Origin: Isoetes taiwanensis
Lineage: Eukaryota; Streptophyta; Lycopodiopsida; Isoetales; Isoetaceae
DNA length: 64,000 nt
Direction: 5' to 3'
Assembly: GCA_021234155.1 (NCBI GenBank)
Contig: JAJEKV010000225.1
Span: 558,001 to 622,000, forward strand
The stretch's first letter is position 1. Each line of letters starts with the position of its first letter. A model generated the notes under the pieces. That model had not been told where the DNA came from. It did no database searches and saw only the letters and a list, made by a program, of their open reading frames with translations. The translations under genes were made by a program, and so were the position numbers. Below are positions 36,636 to 48,559 of this stretch, piece after piece.

Positions 36636-38852
36636 CTCTCCCCTTGCGGCCCCTTGCGCGACGGATTTTTTGAATGGGCGGAACGTTTGTGATCCTCCAA
36701 GCCTTGAAAGCAAGAGAGTGTCAATCCATGTAAATATCCGCCATAGCCTAGCTGCTCCACATATCGGCCATATCCATAAGGAGATCCATTCGGCCGCCGG
36801 ACAAGCCCGGTGAAAGATCTCCTCACAAAAATTAGCATTTTGAGATGGATTTTCGTGTTGAAGCACGCATACCGGCATCCGCGAGGTTCGAAAATGACCT
36901 ACAATATGGCGTGGTCGATCTGTTTTGAGCATCAACTCTGCGTGTTGTAGCAATATATCGGGTTATGGATGTGCCTTATCGTAAAGGGCATGAAGCCTCT
37001 TTAGTTTTGAGCAAGAACATATTCGAAGTCATCTCTTTTGGCAAAGCTTCACATTTTGGCAAAGCTTCACATCTCCTTCAAAGTCATTTTGCGGTTAAAC
37101 CCGGCATTTCAAAGCTTACATTTTTCGATTCTCGATTTCATTTGGCTTTTATGGACAACGGTGGCATAGAAAACTCTGAACAATCTCCTTTGTTTCTTGA
37201 TATATTTGGGCACAACAGTGCATGCGTTTGCATTTTCTTCATAAAAAGCGTGAATCTAGGTTGTGAACATGCGATGGTCATGGATCTCGATGAAGCTGCA
37301 TTGTTTGGCGGTTTGATAAATGTATTAATACAATTAGTAATCGGCGGTTAATAGTTAACAATTTGTAATCGGTCAATAGTTCTAAGGTAGGATTGTGCAG
37401 CAAGATTTGTCCATCGATCGGGGAATAAACACGAGGTAAAGACATGGCTTGATCTAAATCTGGCGGGGGTTGTGGCGATTTGCATAAGTCTCTAGACATT
37501 TGGAACGGAGTTTGTTCAAGGGTGCAGTTGTGGTGGTAAGTTATGCACTCTATGGTGGTTTCTTTTTCGTATCACTGCAATAGGGTCTTCCCTGCAAGGC
37601 AACCCATTGGCGGAACACGCTTGCTTTCATGTTCTCGATGACTAAAAGGAGCAAAGGCGATAAGTGCCGTAACACTATGTTGCATTTTCATCTTCACACT
37701 TGACCTTTTTCTTTTTTTTTTCATTTTGCATTCTACTGTTTTGCTCTGTGTAGGCTAAAAATCTTGGAAGATCATGAGCAATTGCAGGTGCCTTGCATCC
37801 CTTTCATGGCATTCGGACCAGGTATACGGTTTATACCTAGAGAAAACACATTACTATGTGCTATTTCTAAAATCTACATAAATTCTTATCCTATTAGAGT
37901 TTCTTGCCATTCTTTGGCCCTTGATAGTCTTTGAAATGGTGGATTTATTGTTGATTTGATTTGACACTTAGTTACTTACAATTTAATCCATTCAACATCA
38001 TTGATCATAGTTGTTGTCTCTACCTTTGCGGATATTTGTAGCAAGTAATAGCATATGGTCCGAAATGTCATCATTTTTGCGAGCTTGACAAAGATACTTC
38101 GGACAACGGTGAAAAGGTGCAAAATAGTGGTGATCTGATATTCCATTCCACATTTTTGTTATCAACGATGTTATATATAGGAGGATGTTACTTCCTTTCC
38201 ATGAAAGTCATCTCCACAAAGCTGGACCGAGTTAACAAAATATAAATGTGTTGTTTGTATCCTCTTATAGGAGCCATGCTAGCTTATTTCTTTGGATAGT
38301 CCGGTATGTATATCTTCTATAACCATTGAAGGTATGGAGTTTGAATGTGATTTTTTTATGTCCATTTTTAGAACTTCGATTTTGTGGAGGGAGAGCTCGA
38401 TTGATTTACCTCCTCTGTTTCTTCTCAAGTGCCAAAATGGCATGGCTATGGGGAACGGAGTTCATCTATTTGAGGTAGTTCTTTCATTAATTCTTGGATT
38501 CTCGAATTTAATTTTCATGTCCAGTAGTTCTTTTACAAGAAAGCAATAATTGGTAGTTCTTTTACAGGTAGGCAACCTTTGACTTGGAGCGATTACACAA
38601 CTATTGTATGAGAAATCACACCACCATCTATGCAACACAAATAAATTTTGTCCAATGATTCATGCTATCTTTATCTCTGGTATAACTGGAGCAGTGTAGA
38701 CAATGGGAGATACTATGAGCGACAAAGCTTCCGGTATTAACCATAGTATTCAATATTTTTGCATTATCGTAGAATCCATGAACTATAACCTCAAGAATTT
38801 TTCTAGATATTTTCTTCTTTTAACCGATGTTTTTCTTTTCTTACATTGCTAA

Positions 38853-39080
38853 GCAACAAGGAAGAACTTTTTTTTTTTTAATCCAAACGGATATGGTACT
38901 TGATTAATTCACGGTCTCTCTTGAAAAGAGGCTTTGAATTATCCATCTTCTCTGAGATTTTGATATAAAGCAACAAGGAGGACTTTTTTATACAAATTCG
39001 GATGGGGTGCTTGATTGATTCATGTTGTTGCTTGAAAATAAGCTTTGGGATAATAGGCTTTGAATCATTCATCTTCTCTA
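38853..39080 (+). repeat. ~114-bp tandem duplication
   Basis: AAGCAACAAGGAAGAACTTTT (38853) and AAGCAACAAGGAGGACTTTT (38967) each lead into a TTCGGATRKGGT..CTTGATTRATTCA and TTTGAATYATYCATCTTCTCT block. The copies are moderately diverged. Confidence 0.85.
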
Positions 39081-40315
39081 ATTGTAAGCATGCGAGAAAG
39101 CATGAAGATATCTATTTTATCAAGCATGCTAGGGAAGGGCATTTGCAAGTGAGATTTGGGGCTCTTGTCCTCAAGGGTATATCCCTCAAAAGGTACCACG
39201 ATCATTGCAGGTTTTCTTTGGATTTGTGAGTTGGTCGTTCACGCTTCATCTTTGACTGCAACTTATCTGCTCCATTTTGACCCTCAATGCCATGGCCTTG
39301 AAAAATAAAATGGCAATCTAAACCTTCATTATCTTTATTCGAAAGCAATTGTTTTGCTTATAAACTCTAATTCAGCCATTAAGCGGTGACTCTTTGGCTC
39401 ATGTCTTTGGAGGTGTAAAACAAGACATTTCTATCAAGGTAAATTTCTTTGTTTGATATTATATCTATTCTTCATTTCAAGTTACCAGTGCATTACCATA
39501 AAATCCATGAAGTGTTAAAAAATCTTTTAGATTGTTTTCGTCTTTTAACAAAGCTCCTTACAGTTTTTACATGAAGTGCTTTTCCAAAAGTAGAGTCTTG
39601 GATGTTTTGACTTTTAGGAAAGGTCGCCATTAAAATCAGAGGATATTTCATATCTTTTTTTCTTTCACTCTAAATGTTTTTTGCATAATGCAAACATGCA
39701 TATGATTTTGCTTTCTAGGTAAGCCAATCGGGTCTAATCTTGAAGATGATTGTGTAATGGAAACCCTGGTACACATGTCTAAATTGCAAAAGCTAAAGCT
39801 TGATCGCCTATGAAAAGAGAGACTCTCCTGACTATGTAAGAAGCTAGAGTGCAAGGAATAGATTATATATAGAATCACTACAAGATTTAATAGGTCACGG
39901 CATGTATTTTTGTGGTTGTTGATATGTACTACACGATATTTGTCATCTTTCTTAATGTTCTTTGCTTAAATACCAACTTTGTATGCATTTGATACTGATT
40001 TACCCTATGAGCTATACCTTGGACGTATACTCTTCTTTGAGTTGCAATATTAGAGTTTTGCATGCTAAGCTTAGCAATGCCCACATGCATGGGCAAATCA
40101 TTTAAGAAGTTTCTTTTGAAGGAATGCAAGGTTCCATAGAATTTGTTGTATAAATTTTACTTCAAACAACACTTTTAGACCAAAAGATTGTAGAGATGCA
40201 AACACTATTAATTCTTAAAGAACAAGTATATGAACATGTAGTGAATAGGTATGTGATATAAAATTAAGCGAACAAGAGATGTGGCATTCGACTTTTCATA
40301 CGTGTGATGATACTT

Positions 40316-40510
40316 CATATGTGTAATGATTGCAGTGTACAAATCTCTTCCTTTTTCTTAAGATGTATTTGAGCACGAAAATTAACATTAATGAAGAACA
40401 TAAACTCTCATATCATATGTGTAATGATTGCAGTGCACAAATCTCTCTCTCTTTCTTAAGATGTATTTGAGCACGAAAAGAAAACTTAATGGAGAACCGG
40501 TTGTTATAAA
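40316..40510 (+). repeat. 98-bp tandem duplication
   Basis: Two copies of TATGTGTAATGATTGCAGTG then TTCTTAAGATGTATTTGAGC and ACGAAAA, starting near 40316 and 40414, with small differences. Confidence 0.88.
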
Positions 40511-40965
40511 ATTGTATAGGCCCACCCACATCAATACACACAACTTTAGAAACAATTTGCATGAAAGTCTACACCCAATTCTACTTATTGCTTTCAATCC
40601 CGGGGGATTCACCTTTCATTAGCGTATAACCCATGAGAGTTCAACGGAGGGGTGTTTTTTGGACCATTTGCGTACGTATACTTAGGGGTTAGGGGTGTTT
40701 TTAGGCACTAATCTGGGGCAATATCGATACACATAGGGGTCAAATTGCCTTTTAAAAATGTGTATACAAGGGGGATTTTTTGCCACCCTCCGAACGCAGA
40801 TGCCATACCCCCTTTATGTATAAGTGCATCCCCCGGGCTTTCAATGAGACATCTATGGTCGACAAGCATGTTTTTGAGGATGTGGACATGGACTGAATAT
40901 ATATCTGCTAATGCTCAACGTTGACAAGCACCATTTTTCTGTGGACGATTAATAGATATTGGTTT

Positions 40966-41100
40966 AGAGGTAGGGTTTTAGGGTTTAGGGCTTATAGGAT
41001 TATCGTGTCATCAATCAATGGAAGAGTTGCCGCTAGGGTTTAGGACTTTGAGTTTAGGGTTCATGGGGCTATGCTTTTAGGATTTAGGGCTTATAGGTTA
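40966..41100 (+). repeat. degenerate interstitial telomere-like repeats
   Basis: Contains GGTAGGGTTTTAGGGTTTAG, CTAGGGTTTAGGA, AGTTTAGGGTTC and GGATTTAGGGC, variants of the plant TTTAGGG telomere unit. No long perfect array exists. A three-unit block recurs at 46301-46328. Confidence 0.7.
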
Positions 41101-41378
41101 TGTTTTTATGAATGTTGGAAAAGTGAGAGGTGTAGCATTCAGCTCATGAATGGAGCATGCAACAATATAGGTGAGCAATGTCATCACATCGCAGATATTT
41201 CATTGACATAGGTGGCATGAATATGTGCCAAGTAAATTTATAGCTTTCACAGAAGGAGACAATTGAGTAGCCAAGTTCTATATTTATTAAGTACAATTTC
41301 TTTAAGGATGGATAATAGTAGGAAACTTCCACCTATAAACTACATTACACATGTATATTCCACACATCCAAGACTAAT

Positions 41379-41407
41379 GCCCGGCATCGCCGGGCACACG
41401 TTTCTAG
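41379..41407 (+). mobile_element. 3' end of a second Helitron
   Basis: The stem GCCCGGC (41379-41385) and GCCGGGC (41389-41395) around loop ATC is followed by ACACGTTT and CTAG (41404-41407), then T. The layout is the same as the Helitron ending at 16114 and the stem is GC-perfect. I could not fix the 5' TC end upstream; several A|TC positions in 33-39 kb are possible. Part of the unassigned 33-41 kb region is probably its body. Confidence 0.85.
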
Positions 41408-41598
41408 TACATCAATACAAACGTATGAGGTTTTGTTTTGGTAGGTTTGTGTGGGACTCTACAACCCATACGATTGTAGAATAATCTAATATCACTTCAA
41501 ATCTTAGGGAAACTTTCTCTCGATATATGATTTATTCCACACATCTTTGTGGAGTTGTGTCCTATAACACAAGACTCCCCACCTTTGTGGGGATCATT
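41408..41598 (+). repeat. flank repeat R, left copy
   Basis: TACATCAATACAAACG.. to GTGGGGATCATT is similar along its length to 62659-62850, including CCATACGATTGTAGAATAA and TGTGGAGTTGT. It lies exactly between the Helitron end and the CACTA start. Confidence 0.85.
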
Positions 41599-41627
41599 CA
41601 CAACAAGAGAATGGACTTTTAGCGACG
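41599..41627 (+). repeat. CACTA left terminal inverted repeat
   Basis: CACAACAAGAGAATGGACTT then TTAGCGACG. It resembles the plant CACTA consensus CACTACAAGAAAA with CACAA in place of CACTA, preceded by ATT. Confidence 0.92.
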
Positions 41628-42052
41628 TGGGCTTGCGACGTCTGTGCGACGTGACGTCGCAAAAAATAACGCCACCGCCGTCTGCGGCGTCAATGCGGCG
41701 TCCGTCGCGGAACCGTCGCTGCGACGTATGGTCGCGACGTCGACCGCACGTATGGTGCGACGTCGACATCGTGGCGTCGCCGGCGGACGTAACCGACGGT
41801 GTCACGCCCGGCGGGCAGTGTCACGCCATGTCGTCGCCGCATGCGGCGTCGGTGCGGCGTGGACGCCGCATGCGACGTCGTATATATGACGTATGTGACG
41901 TATGTATGACACGTCAGTACGTATATGTGACGTATGTGACACGTCCATACGTATATGTGGCGTATATGACACGCCGGTATGTATATGTGACGTATATGAC
42001 CGCGTCGATCGCATTATATGTGGCGTAGGTGGTCGCATGTGACGATATATTT
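41628..42052 (+). repeat. CACTA left subterminal region
   Basis: Packed with CG-rich and palindromic motifs: GTGCGACGTGACGTCGC, GCGGCGTC, GCCGCATGCGGCGTCGG, GCCGCATGCGACGTCGT. At 41888-42010 a 30-bp unit (ACGTATATGTGACGTATGTG then ACACGTCCAT) recurs about three times from 41919, 41949 and 41979. Such regions bind the TNPA-type protein in known CACTA elements. Confidence 0.8.
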
Positions 42053-43735
42053 TATACGAAGGTTTGATTTTTAGGATTACAAATTCAATACATGCGATTG
42101 ATACAATGCGAAAAAGACTCGACGACCAACCTGCGGCTTCATTTAAAGCGTGTTGCCGCGCGCATGCATCATCACGATAGACTTGGTTCGGGAAGTTCCC
42201 CGGAACCCTTGTAACCTGCTGGACAAAATCCAGATTTAGCTGGATAGATTTGAAATGGTAGGAAGAGATCCGGCTGAAAATTAGAGGTTTTCTTGGTATT
42301 TCCGGATGAACTGAGGCCTCTGTGTTGGAGCTTGCCGGGATAGGTATGGGACTGCCGGAATGATGCTGATTAGGCCTAAAAAATTTCCCGAACCAAGACA
42401 GTAGATGTGCTACCGCATGAATTACCTCCTTCATCTAGACTTTGAGAAAAATGGTTTTTTTTTGGGGCTTTGAGAGCTTGCAAGAGCTGGAAAAATATTG
42501 TCTCGAACTATATAAAGAAACCAAAGAAGCACATATGGATACGCCAATACTGTGGGGAAGAAGGTTATGATCTAAAATCTCATCTTTGGGTATACAAGTA
42601 ATTCTAATGGCACTATGGAAGTTGAAAGATCAACATCAAGGTTGGAATCGGCAGACAATGCTTGAACTTGTAACTTTACCCCGCCAAACGGGATGATTTT
42701 GTGATATATGATGGTGGAGGAATTTATGCGTTTCAATTGCACAAGTTCCATATGAAGCCTTAACCCCATTGATGAGGATTTTGAAAAGCCGAGATACTAT
42801 GTGGCTACACCTGTTGATGGCCTTGTTTCGGAGATCCATACATGGAAAGTGGAATTGGAACATAGATCTGGCTTCTAGAACTTTCTACAACATTCTGGAA
42901 TTTTCTAGAAGGATTCCTTAGGCTCACCCAAGATTCTCTTATATTTTAAAACTTTTTAAAACTTTCTAGAACATTCTAGAACTTTCGTATATGTGACATA
43001 TGTGACATATGTGTCGTAGAAGGTCGCATGTTCCAGAAAGGCACCATCTTCATTGTGCCCTTAAGCCCCAGCAAGCACGTGAACTTTTAGTGTGAGCTTT
43101 TCTAATGGATTGAGCTTCATCCGAATAATTCTAAACCACCTAATGTTGACATTGTGCCCTTTAGCTTTAGGGGGGTCGCTTTTTCATCCTCTTTGGATGG
43201 CTTACGTAATTCGGAACAAATGGTTCCATATGTAGTAAGCACAATGTCGTACTTACAACACAATTTATTCTTCTCTCGATCTTCATGGTATATGTACGAG
43301 ATAGCTTGGACGGATGGTGCTACTTTTTCTTCAATTCATGTTCCCATTGTTTTAAAAGCGATTTAGGGCAAACAATCAAGGTGCTCTCTGCATTCTTCTA
43401 CATTGTATCTTTGACGTTTTGGCGATCTAGCCTTCAAAATCAAAGCAATTGCGAGAGATTGTCTTTCCAAATCCCGATAATTTGATAATTATAAACATAT
43501 GAGTTCCCTGGACAACCGCCTACGAAGTTCAGATTTCTCCATCCAAGCAAAGGGCAATACGCTATATTACATCCCAACCATGTCAATTGCGGCTATAAAA
43601 TATGAAATAATAATATATCTAGTCATACACGGTGCTTTTAAGTTCTATTGTTATCAGGTCATTGTCTAGATTTGCTTCTTCATCTCCTGCCATTGTATTC
43701 TAATATTCTAACCAATTTATCAGGTCTGGTTGCGA
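42053..43735. other. CACTA interior, unassigned
   Basis: A minus-strand open stretch at about 42060-42434 (FGKFFRPNQHHSGSPIPIPA then SRISSYHFKSIQLNLDFVQQ) may be a captured coding piece, but its ORF runs on into subterminal repeats, so only part can be real. At 42870-42990 there is a cluster of TTCTAGAA/TTCTGGAA motifs. No family is recognised. Confidence 0.35.
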
Positions 43736-44497
43736 ATGGCTAATATGGGACTGTGCACAAATGAGTCTCAGCTTGTAGCTGCGGCGAATGCATTCTTATC
43801 AAGTTCTGACCCGCAAATAATCTCCATTAATGACGAAGATATTCGTAGTTTTCCTGATGGGGGTTGGCAAGGAGTATAGAAAATGATGCGCGTCATCTTT
43901 TTAGAGAGCTTGGATTCACGTTTGATACTGAGCCATGCGTGCCACAAAAGTTCAACCTAGAGGATATTATGCTAGACACTCCACCAGATATTTCTGTGGT
44001 GGATCTAGTTGGCTCTCAAGATAGTGTGGATTGGTTAGATAAGAAAGTCCTTGAGACTGGCATTTCATTTCGTGCTTGTGCAACCAAGTGGGCGGCTTGA
44101 TTTGATAACTGATTCTGCGTTGGATTTTTTGTTTCATCTCGTCATTCCAAAAATCAACGCAGAAGCACATTTGCCTTGCGATGGAATTGTGGAGAAAAAA
44201 AAAGGTAAGATGCTTCTGTTTATAGATGAAAATCAATGCATGTGGAAATTTAGATACTGTTATTGGGATAGTTCGCAAAGTTATGTCTTCGCAAAAGGCT
44301 GGAGCAGGTTTGTCAAGGCAAAGAATTTGCAGGTGAATGATGTGGTTTCGTTTGAGAGAGATATCCAAGGTAAAAAATTTTACATCAGCTGGCGAAGGGA
44401 TCCTTCTGCTGGTGCTGGAAATTACAGTGTTGATGCAGGATGCAACAGCCCTTTGCAGAAAGTTTTCAGGCTGTTTGGAGTCGATATTTGGTATTGA
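43736..44497 (+). pseudogene. captured RAV-type B3 DNA-binding domain gene fragment
   Basis: The B3 domain lies at about 44130-44497: LFHLVIPKINAEAHLP, then FRYCYWDSSQSYVFAKGWSR, VKAKNLQVNDVVSFERD, FYISWRRD, and the RAV-family tail KVFRLFGVDI. This matches the RAV/TEM/NGA class of plant transcription factors. The AP2 domain is not seen. Upstream, ATG 43736 (MANMGLCTNESQLVAAANAF) and a second frame (43864-44100, LFRELGFTFDTEPCVPQKFN) look like real protein of unknown family, joined by frameshifts. Either an unusual B3 protein or a fusion of two captured fragments is possible. An A-run (44198-44207) interrupts the domain between its first and second strand. Confidence 0.82.
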
Positions 44498-45389
44498 AGC
44501 AACTTAAATTCTATCTTTTGATATAACTATAATATGGTAGTTTTGAGCTCAGATTAGCTCCTGGTTGATCCAGAATTTTTTGAGCTCAGAATTTAGCTTA
44601 TGGTTGATCCAGAATTTTTGAGGCACTGCCTTATGTATATAAGCATGATGTAGAATACAAAAAACTGGATATATGATATGATATAGATTTCTGAAATCAG
44701 TTTTTCAAAATGGAATTTGAAGATAAAAATATGAAGAAGATGAATATGATCAGGATGGATATCAAGAAGATGAATGCCACGATGAATAACGATATGACAA
44801 TAATATTGCTTGTTTTAATTTGTATAGGCCTATTTGTGCTATGGGTATTTTGAAGCAGATGAATTTAGTGATGGACATGGAGTTGGAGATGGTTGATCCA
44901 AAAAATTTTTGAGCTCATAATTTAGCTTCCGGTTGATCCAGAAAAAGAAAAAAGAAGGAATTAGAAATGACATATGGATTTACCCTAGAATTTCTACAAC
45001 GAGAATATTGGGTAGTCAAAAAAGTGGGACTCCCATATCCTCAGTCCAACATCTTTAGAGAAGCAACAAAATGCAACCGAATGAGGAACTTGGTGTCCAA
45101 AGATAGTGGGAGAACTGCTTCCGCGACTCCTTGCAAATCCAAGGCATTAATGTCCCATGTGTCAAAGCTGCCCGATCAAAATTTGCCTAAAAACGCCATC
45201 GCCTTTAACCGGGCTAGCATCGTCACGACAAATGTCACAAGAAATGTCCGACCTATCACATAATTTGCTCTGTGGATGCAAAACTAATCAAGCTTATGTT
45301 CAAGTGTTTTGAGGTATGCGATTTTAGGTTGTTACACAAAACTTGCTCGGATTTTTAGGTTGCTCGTAACAAAGATAGGTATACATAAA
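44498..45389. other. CACTA interior without recognised gene
   Basis: The phrase GGTTGATCCAGAATTTTTT then GAGCTCAGAATTTAGCT recurs at about 44565, 44602 and, diverged, 44893 and 44932. A plus-strand ORF at 44967-45263 is unassigned. Confidence 0.4.
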
Positions 45390-45930
45390 TTGCATAACCG
45401 ACAAATGTCACGACAAATGTCACGACAAATGTCGACGTCGCGATGCACGCCATGTGACATTACGAATATAAGATACGCCGCATCATTTACTTTTGCCACG
45501 GTAACGCCGTGTCGCATGTGACCGGATTTTGACCGTTGACTATACGGCCGCGACGCGACGCGGGTCTACGTAAATCCATGACACGCCCCAGACGCATTTG
45601 CCAGTGTACCGCCAAGTCGTAGGTGACTGGCATGTGACCGTTGACACTACGCCGCCGGCGACGCCACGCCGCATGCGACGCTAAAGATTTCTATATAAAC
45701 AACTTTTTTCTCGGCCTTCATTGTTATTTTCTTTCGGCTCCTCTTCCAACCCTAGCACCTTTGGTGTTCTTCTTTTTAACCATATCTTATACTTGTTGTC
45801 GCCTCTACATGGATCGCCATGGTCATCGGCAGATGATCGACGCTGGAGATGGCCGGAGAGACGATTGATGTCGCCTTACCACCGGGGGAGGTCGGATATG
45901 CGGAACCGGCCACATGTAAGTTAATCGATT
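45390..45930 (+). promoter_or_regulatory. probable CACTA internal promoter region
   Basis: Three ACAAATGTCACG repeats (45400-45430) and CG-rich subterminal-like motifs (45430-45680, ending GCCGCATGCGACGCTAAAG) precede TATATAAAC (about 45692) and a pyrimidine-rich leader. ATG 45810 opens only a short frame. The same CG motifs fill the element ends, so the transposase promoter may carry binding sites for the element's own protein. Confidence 0.45.
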
Positions 45931-46030
45931 CTTGTATTTAGTAGCCTAGACATATATAAACTAGGAGAGGACGGCATCCGCGAGTAGTAAAAAAAAAACG
46001 CAGTGTTTTTGGTCAAGGACACGGTCGCCT

Positions 46031-46274
46031 CCACCTTGAGTGGAGAGGACCTGTGTGCCGTGCCCAAACTCACCTTCATACCTTACTAAGTACAATGTAG
46101 ATTACAAAATTGAGGTGTCGTGATAGTCAAGGTCATATGTCGACTTCACCTTGAGTGGAGGGGACTCTATGTATCGGGCTAGGCGTCTCCAAAAAGATCT
46201 TTATTGAAATTGAAACTTATATAAGGGTCGTACTCGAAAGGGCATGGCCTGGCTTCACCTTGAGTGGAGAGGAC
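46031..46274 (+). repeat. three spaced copies of a 20-bp motif
   Basis: TCACCTTGAGTGGAGAGGAC or a near variant occurs at 46031, 46146 and 46255 within a diverged ~110-bp repeat. Confidence 0.85.
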
Positions 46275-46699
46275 TACGTGTCCCGCCCAATTTTGTCCAT
46301 TTAGGATTTAGGGTTTAGGGTTTAGGGTTTATACTACCATATATTGTATCTATCATGACCGCTCAAACTATTGTGCGATATAGTACTTACTTTTTGTAAT
46401 TGGCAGAGGGACAAAATAGTTTGCGCATTGTAAAAAGATGTATGGGGCTGAAGTGACGACTTAGAACGGTTGTTGAAGACCATCCGATAAGATTTGGTAC
46501 ATTTGAACAACCAACCAGATCGATGCTCGTCATGGATATCGAGTTGGTATACAATTATTATTTTTTTTTTTTTTTAAGAGTATCTCTCCCGGTTCAAGTA
46601 TATATTCAAGATGTTTATGATATCTAAATATGTAGGTAGATGATGCTGATGTCTCCTCCAAACTAGATGTGGATTTTGGTTTAATGTTGTCCATAGAGG

Positions 46700-48450
46700 G
46701 CATATGAAACCGAATCAAGAACCCGATTCATCAATAATGTGGATGGGTGCCGCTCAACGCCGAAAGTGTTCCCCCGTGAAAGAACACGTAAGGGCTACAA
46801 TCATAAGAACATTGCATGTGTCGACATTTCCCAAGAACGCTTTGGCCTCACTGCCCGAAATGAAATTCTCAAGAATTGCAAAGATTAGTCCGACCCTTTG
46901 TTAGGCACCGCAAGACATTTGGCTTGTGGCCGAGACTTACCTATCCCTATGGATCAAGAATTTGCTTATTGGGGAAGAAGATACATCATTATGCGAGCCG
47001 CATTTGTCCGAAAATCGGATTCGGCCTTATCTCCCAAGACGCCGTGATAGAAGTGGAGCGAGATACCCACATTCCATTAATGCCATATGCAGGTCCCGAA
47101 AGTAACGATTGGAAAACTTGGCAAACTTTGACTAAATATGCTTGGCGATGAGGATTTATGGAATGAATTCCAAATGCCGTCGATAAGCTGTGGGGGCATG
47201 TGATGAGGAGTTGAAGTTTATTGATGGTCGCCCAGGGTTCATGGCAATATTGCGGGGTTCATCAACAGTTCTATTGATAAACCGTGGAGCTTATGCAATT
47301 GTGAATTTTTAGAGTGTCAAGGAGGGGAGGAAGATTTTTTACAAGATCCAGAAAAACAGATATATCATGGTGTGTGCTATTAAAAGCATAAACATTGAGA
47401 TGAGTTATTCATCAACTATCGCTATGATAGACCTCTCCCATTTGAGATGGAACAATAGTATTGTTGTACTAAAAAAAGGAATAAAGAGGTTTTTTTTTTT
47501 TTAAATATGTTTTTGTCATTCGTGAGTCTATACAAATGGTTGTATGTATTTTATACTTATTACATTATTTGACATGATGGTTAATATCGCTACTCTGTTT
47601 AATGAACTCATTCAGAGCGGTCTCCATCCCAATCCATTAGTTCTAAGTTACGGGGCAAAGGGAAACCTATCGTCGTGGAATTTCAAGCCGAGGCGCACCA
47701 ATATGAAGATATTGCATACCATCAATATGAAGAGGATGAAACTATTGGCTAACCCGAGAACGAAGTCTTTCGGACGAAGTCGATGCTTGATATGTTGCAC
47801 GCCTTCAAGAATTACCCGATATTGATTTAGATGATGTCGAGGATGGTGGTGGAGAGGATATGGTAGAAGATGTGGGATACCCTTCGAGGATTGGTCGTCG
47901 ACGATGACCCTATTGTTATCGAAGCGTAAACGCAGCTTATTTCCTGCGCCTCGAACCTCTCGCTTGTCTACAAGGCCTCGCTAATTCTCAATCTCCAAAC
48001 CAAGTTCAAGTGGAGCAATGCAAGTGTCTCTCGCTCTATTGAGGTGACATACTTATCAAGTCTTTCTATCTTACCACCATCTCCATCTTTTATCTTACCA
48101 CTCTTAGATGCGCGTGTTATTGCACGAGAAGATCCTTCCCAGAGAAGAACAATATGCCTACCGACATGATCTCAAGTTAAGAAAATGATTCAAGCTTAAC
48201 CGGCCTTGGTTATAAAGTCATACATGCATGTCCAAATGATTGTATGATCTTCTATCCCCCGCCGAAAGCATGAGAAGTCCACTCATTGTCTCGTATGTAA
48301 TGAACCGAGATACGTGGAATGACCTAAAGGGAAAACGGTACCTCTAAGGTTATTCGACACTTTCCAATAATCCCAAGGTATATGCATCACCACTTCTTAC
48401 AAATAGTTGTAAATTCACTTATTTTCGGTACTTATATGTTGCCTATAATT
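46700..48450 (+). pseudogene. unrecognised protein-like remnants upstream of the transposase
   Basis: Open stretches at 46704-46904 (ALASLPEMKFSRIAKISP), 46876-47151 and 47544-47825 change frame often. Other pieces read GKPIVVEFQAEAHQYEDIAY (about 47655) and an acidic stretch near 47830. They lie between the promoter-like region and the first sure TNP2 motif, so they are probably the N-terminal transposase and its introns, but I see no diagnostic motif. Confidence 0.35.
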
Positions 48451-48559
48451 TATTCTATAGGTTAAAGTTGATGTTCCGTTGCAAGACATTGGCTAGCCTA
48501 ATGGACTTCACGGCTACACATGCATCTAGTGATGATGTGATGTGAGTCCCGAGTCGGCA

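Larger units (their letters stand above)
36636..40965. other. decayed sequence with unassigned gene remnants
   Basis: Scattered plus-strand stretches look weakly protein-like: 36965-37351 (HFAVKPGISKLTFFDSRFHL), 38292-38549, 39002-39229, and 39760-39800, where METLVHMSKLQKLKLDRL resembles one leucine-rich repeat. None is long enough to name. It also contains tandem duplications (38853-39080; 40316-40510). Confidence 0.35.

Noticed and set aside
39760-39870. NB-LRR resistance gene
   Set aside because: A single LRR-like phrase followed by a stop is too little to support it.
41888-42010. CRISPR-like regularly spaced repeats
   Set aside because: Contiguous 30-bp tandem units without spacers, in a plant transposon end.
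44555-44600. CTCCTGGTTGATCCAG resembling the start of 18S rRNA
   Set aside because: The match ends after about 13 bases and the phrase is part of a local AT-rich repeat.
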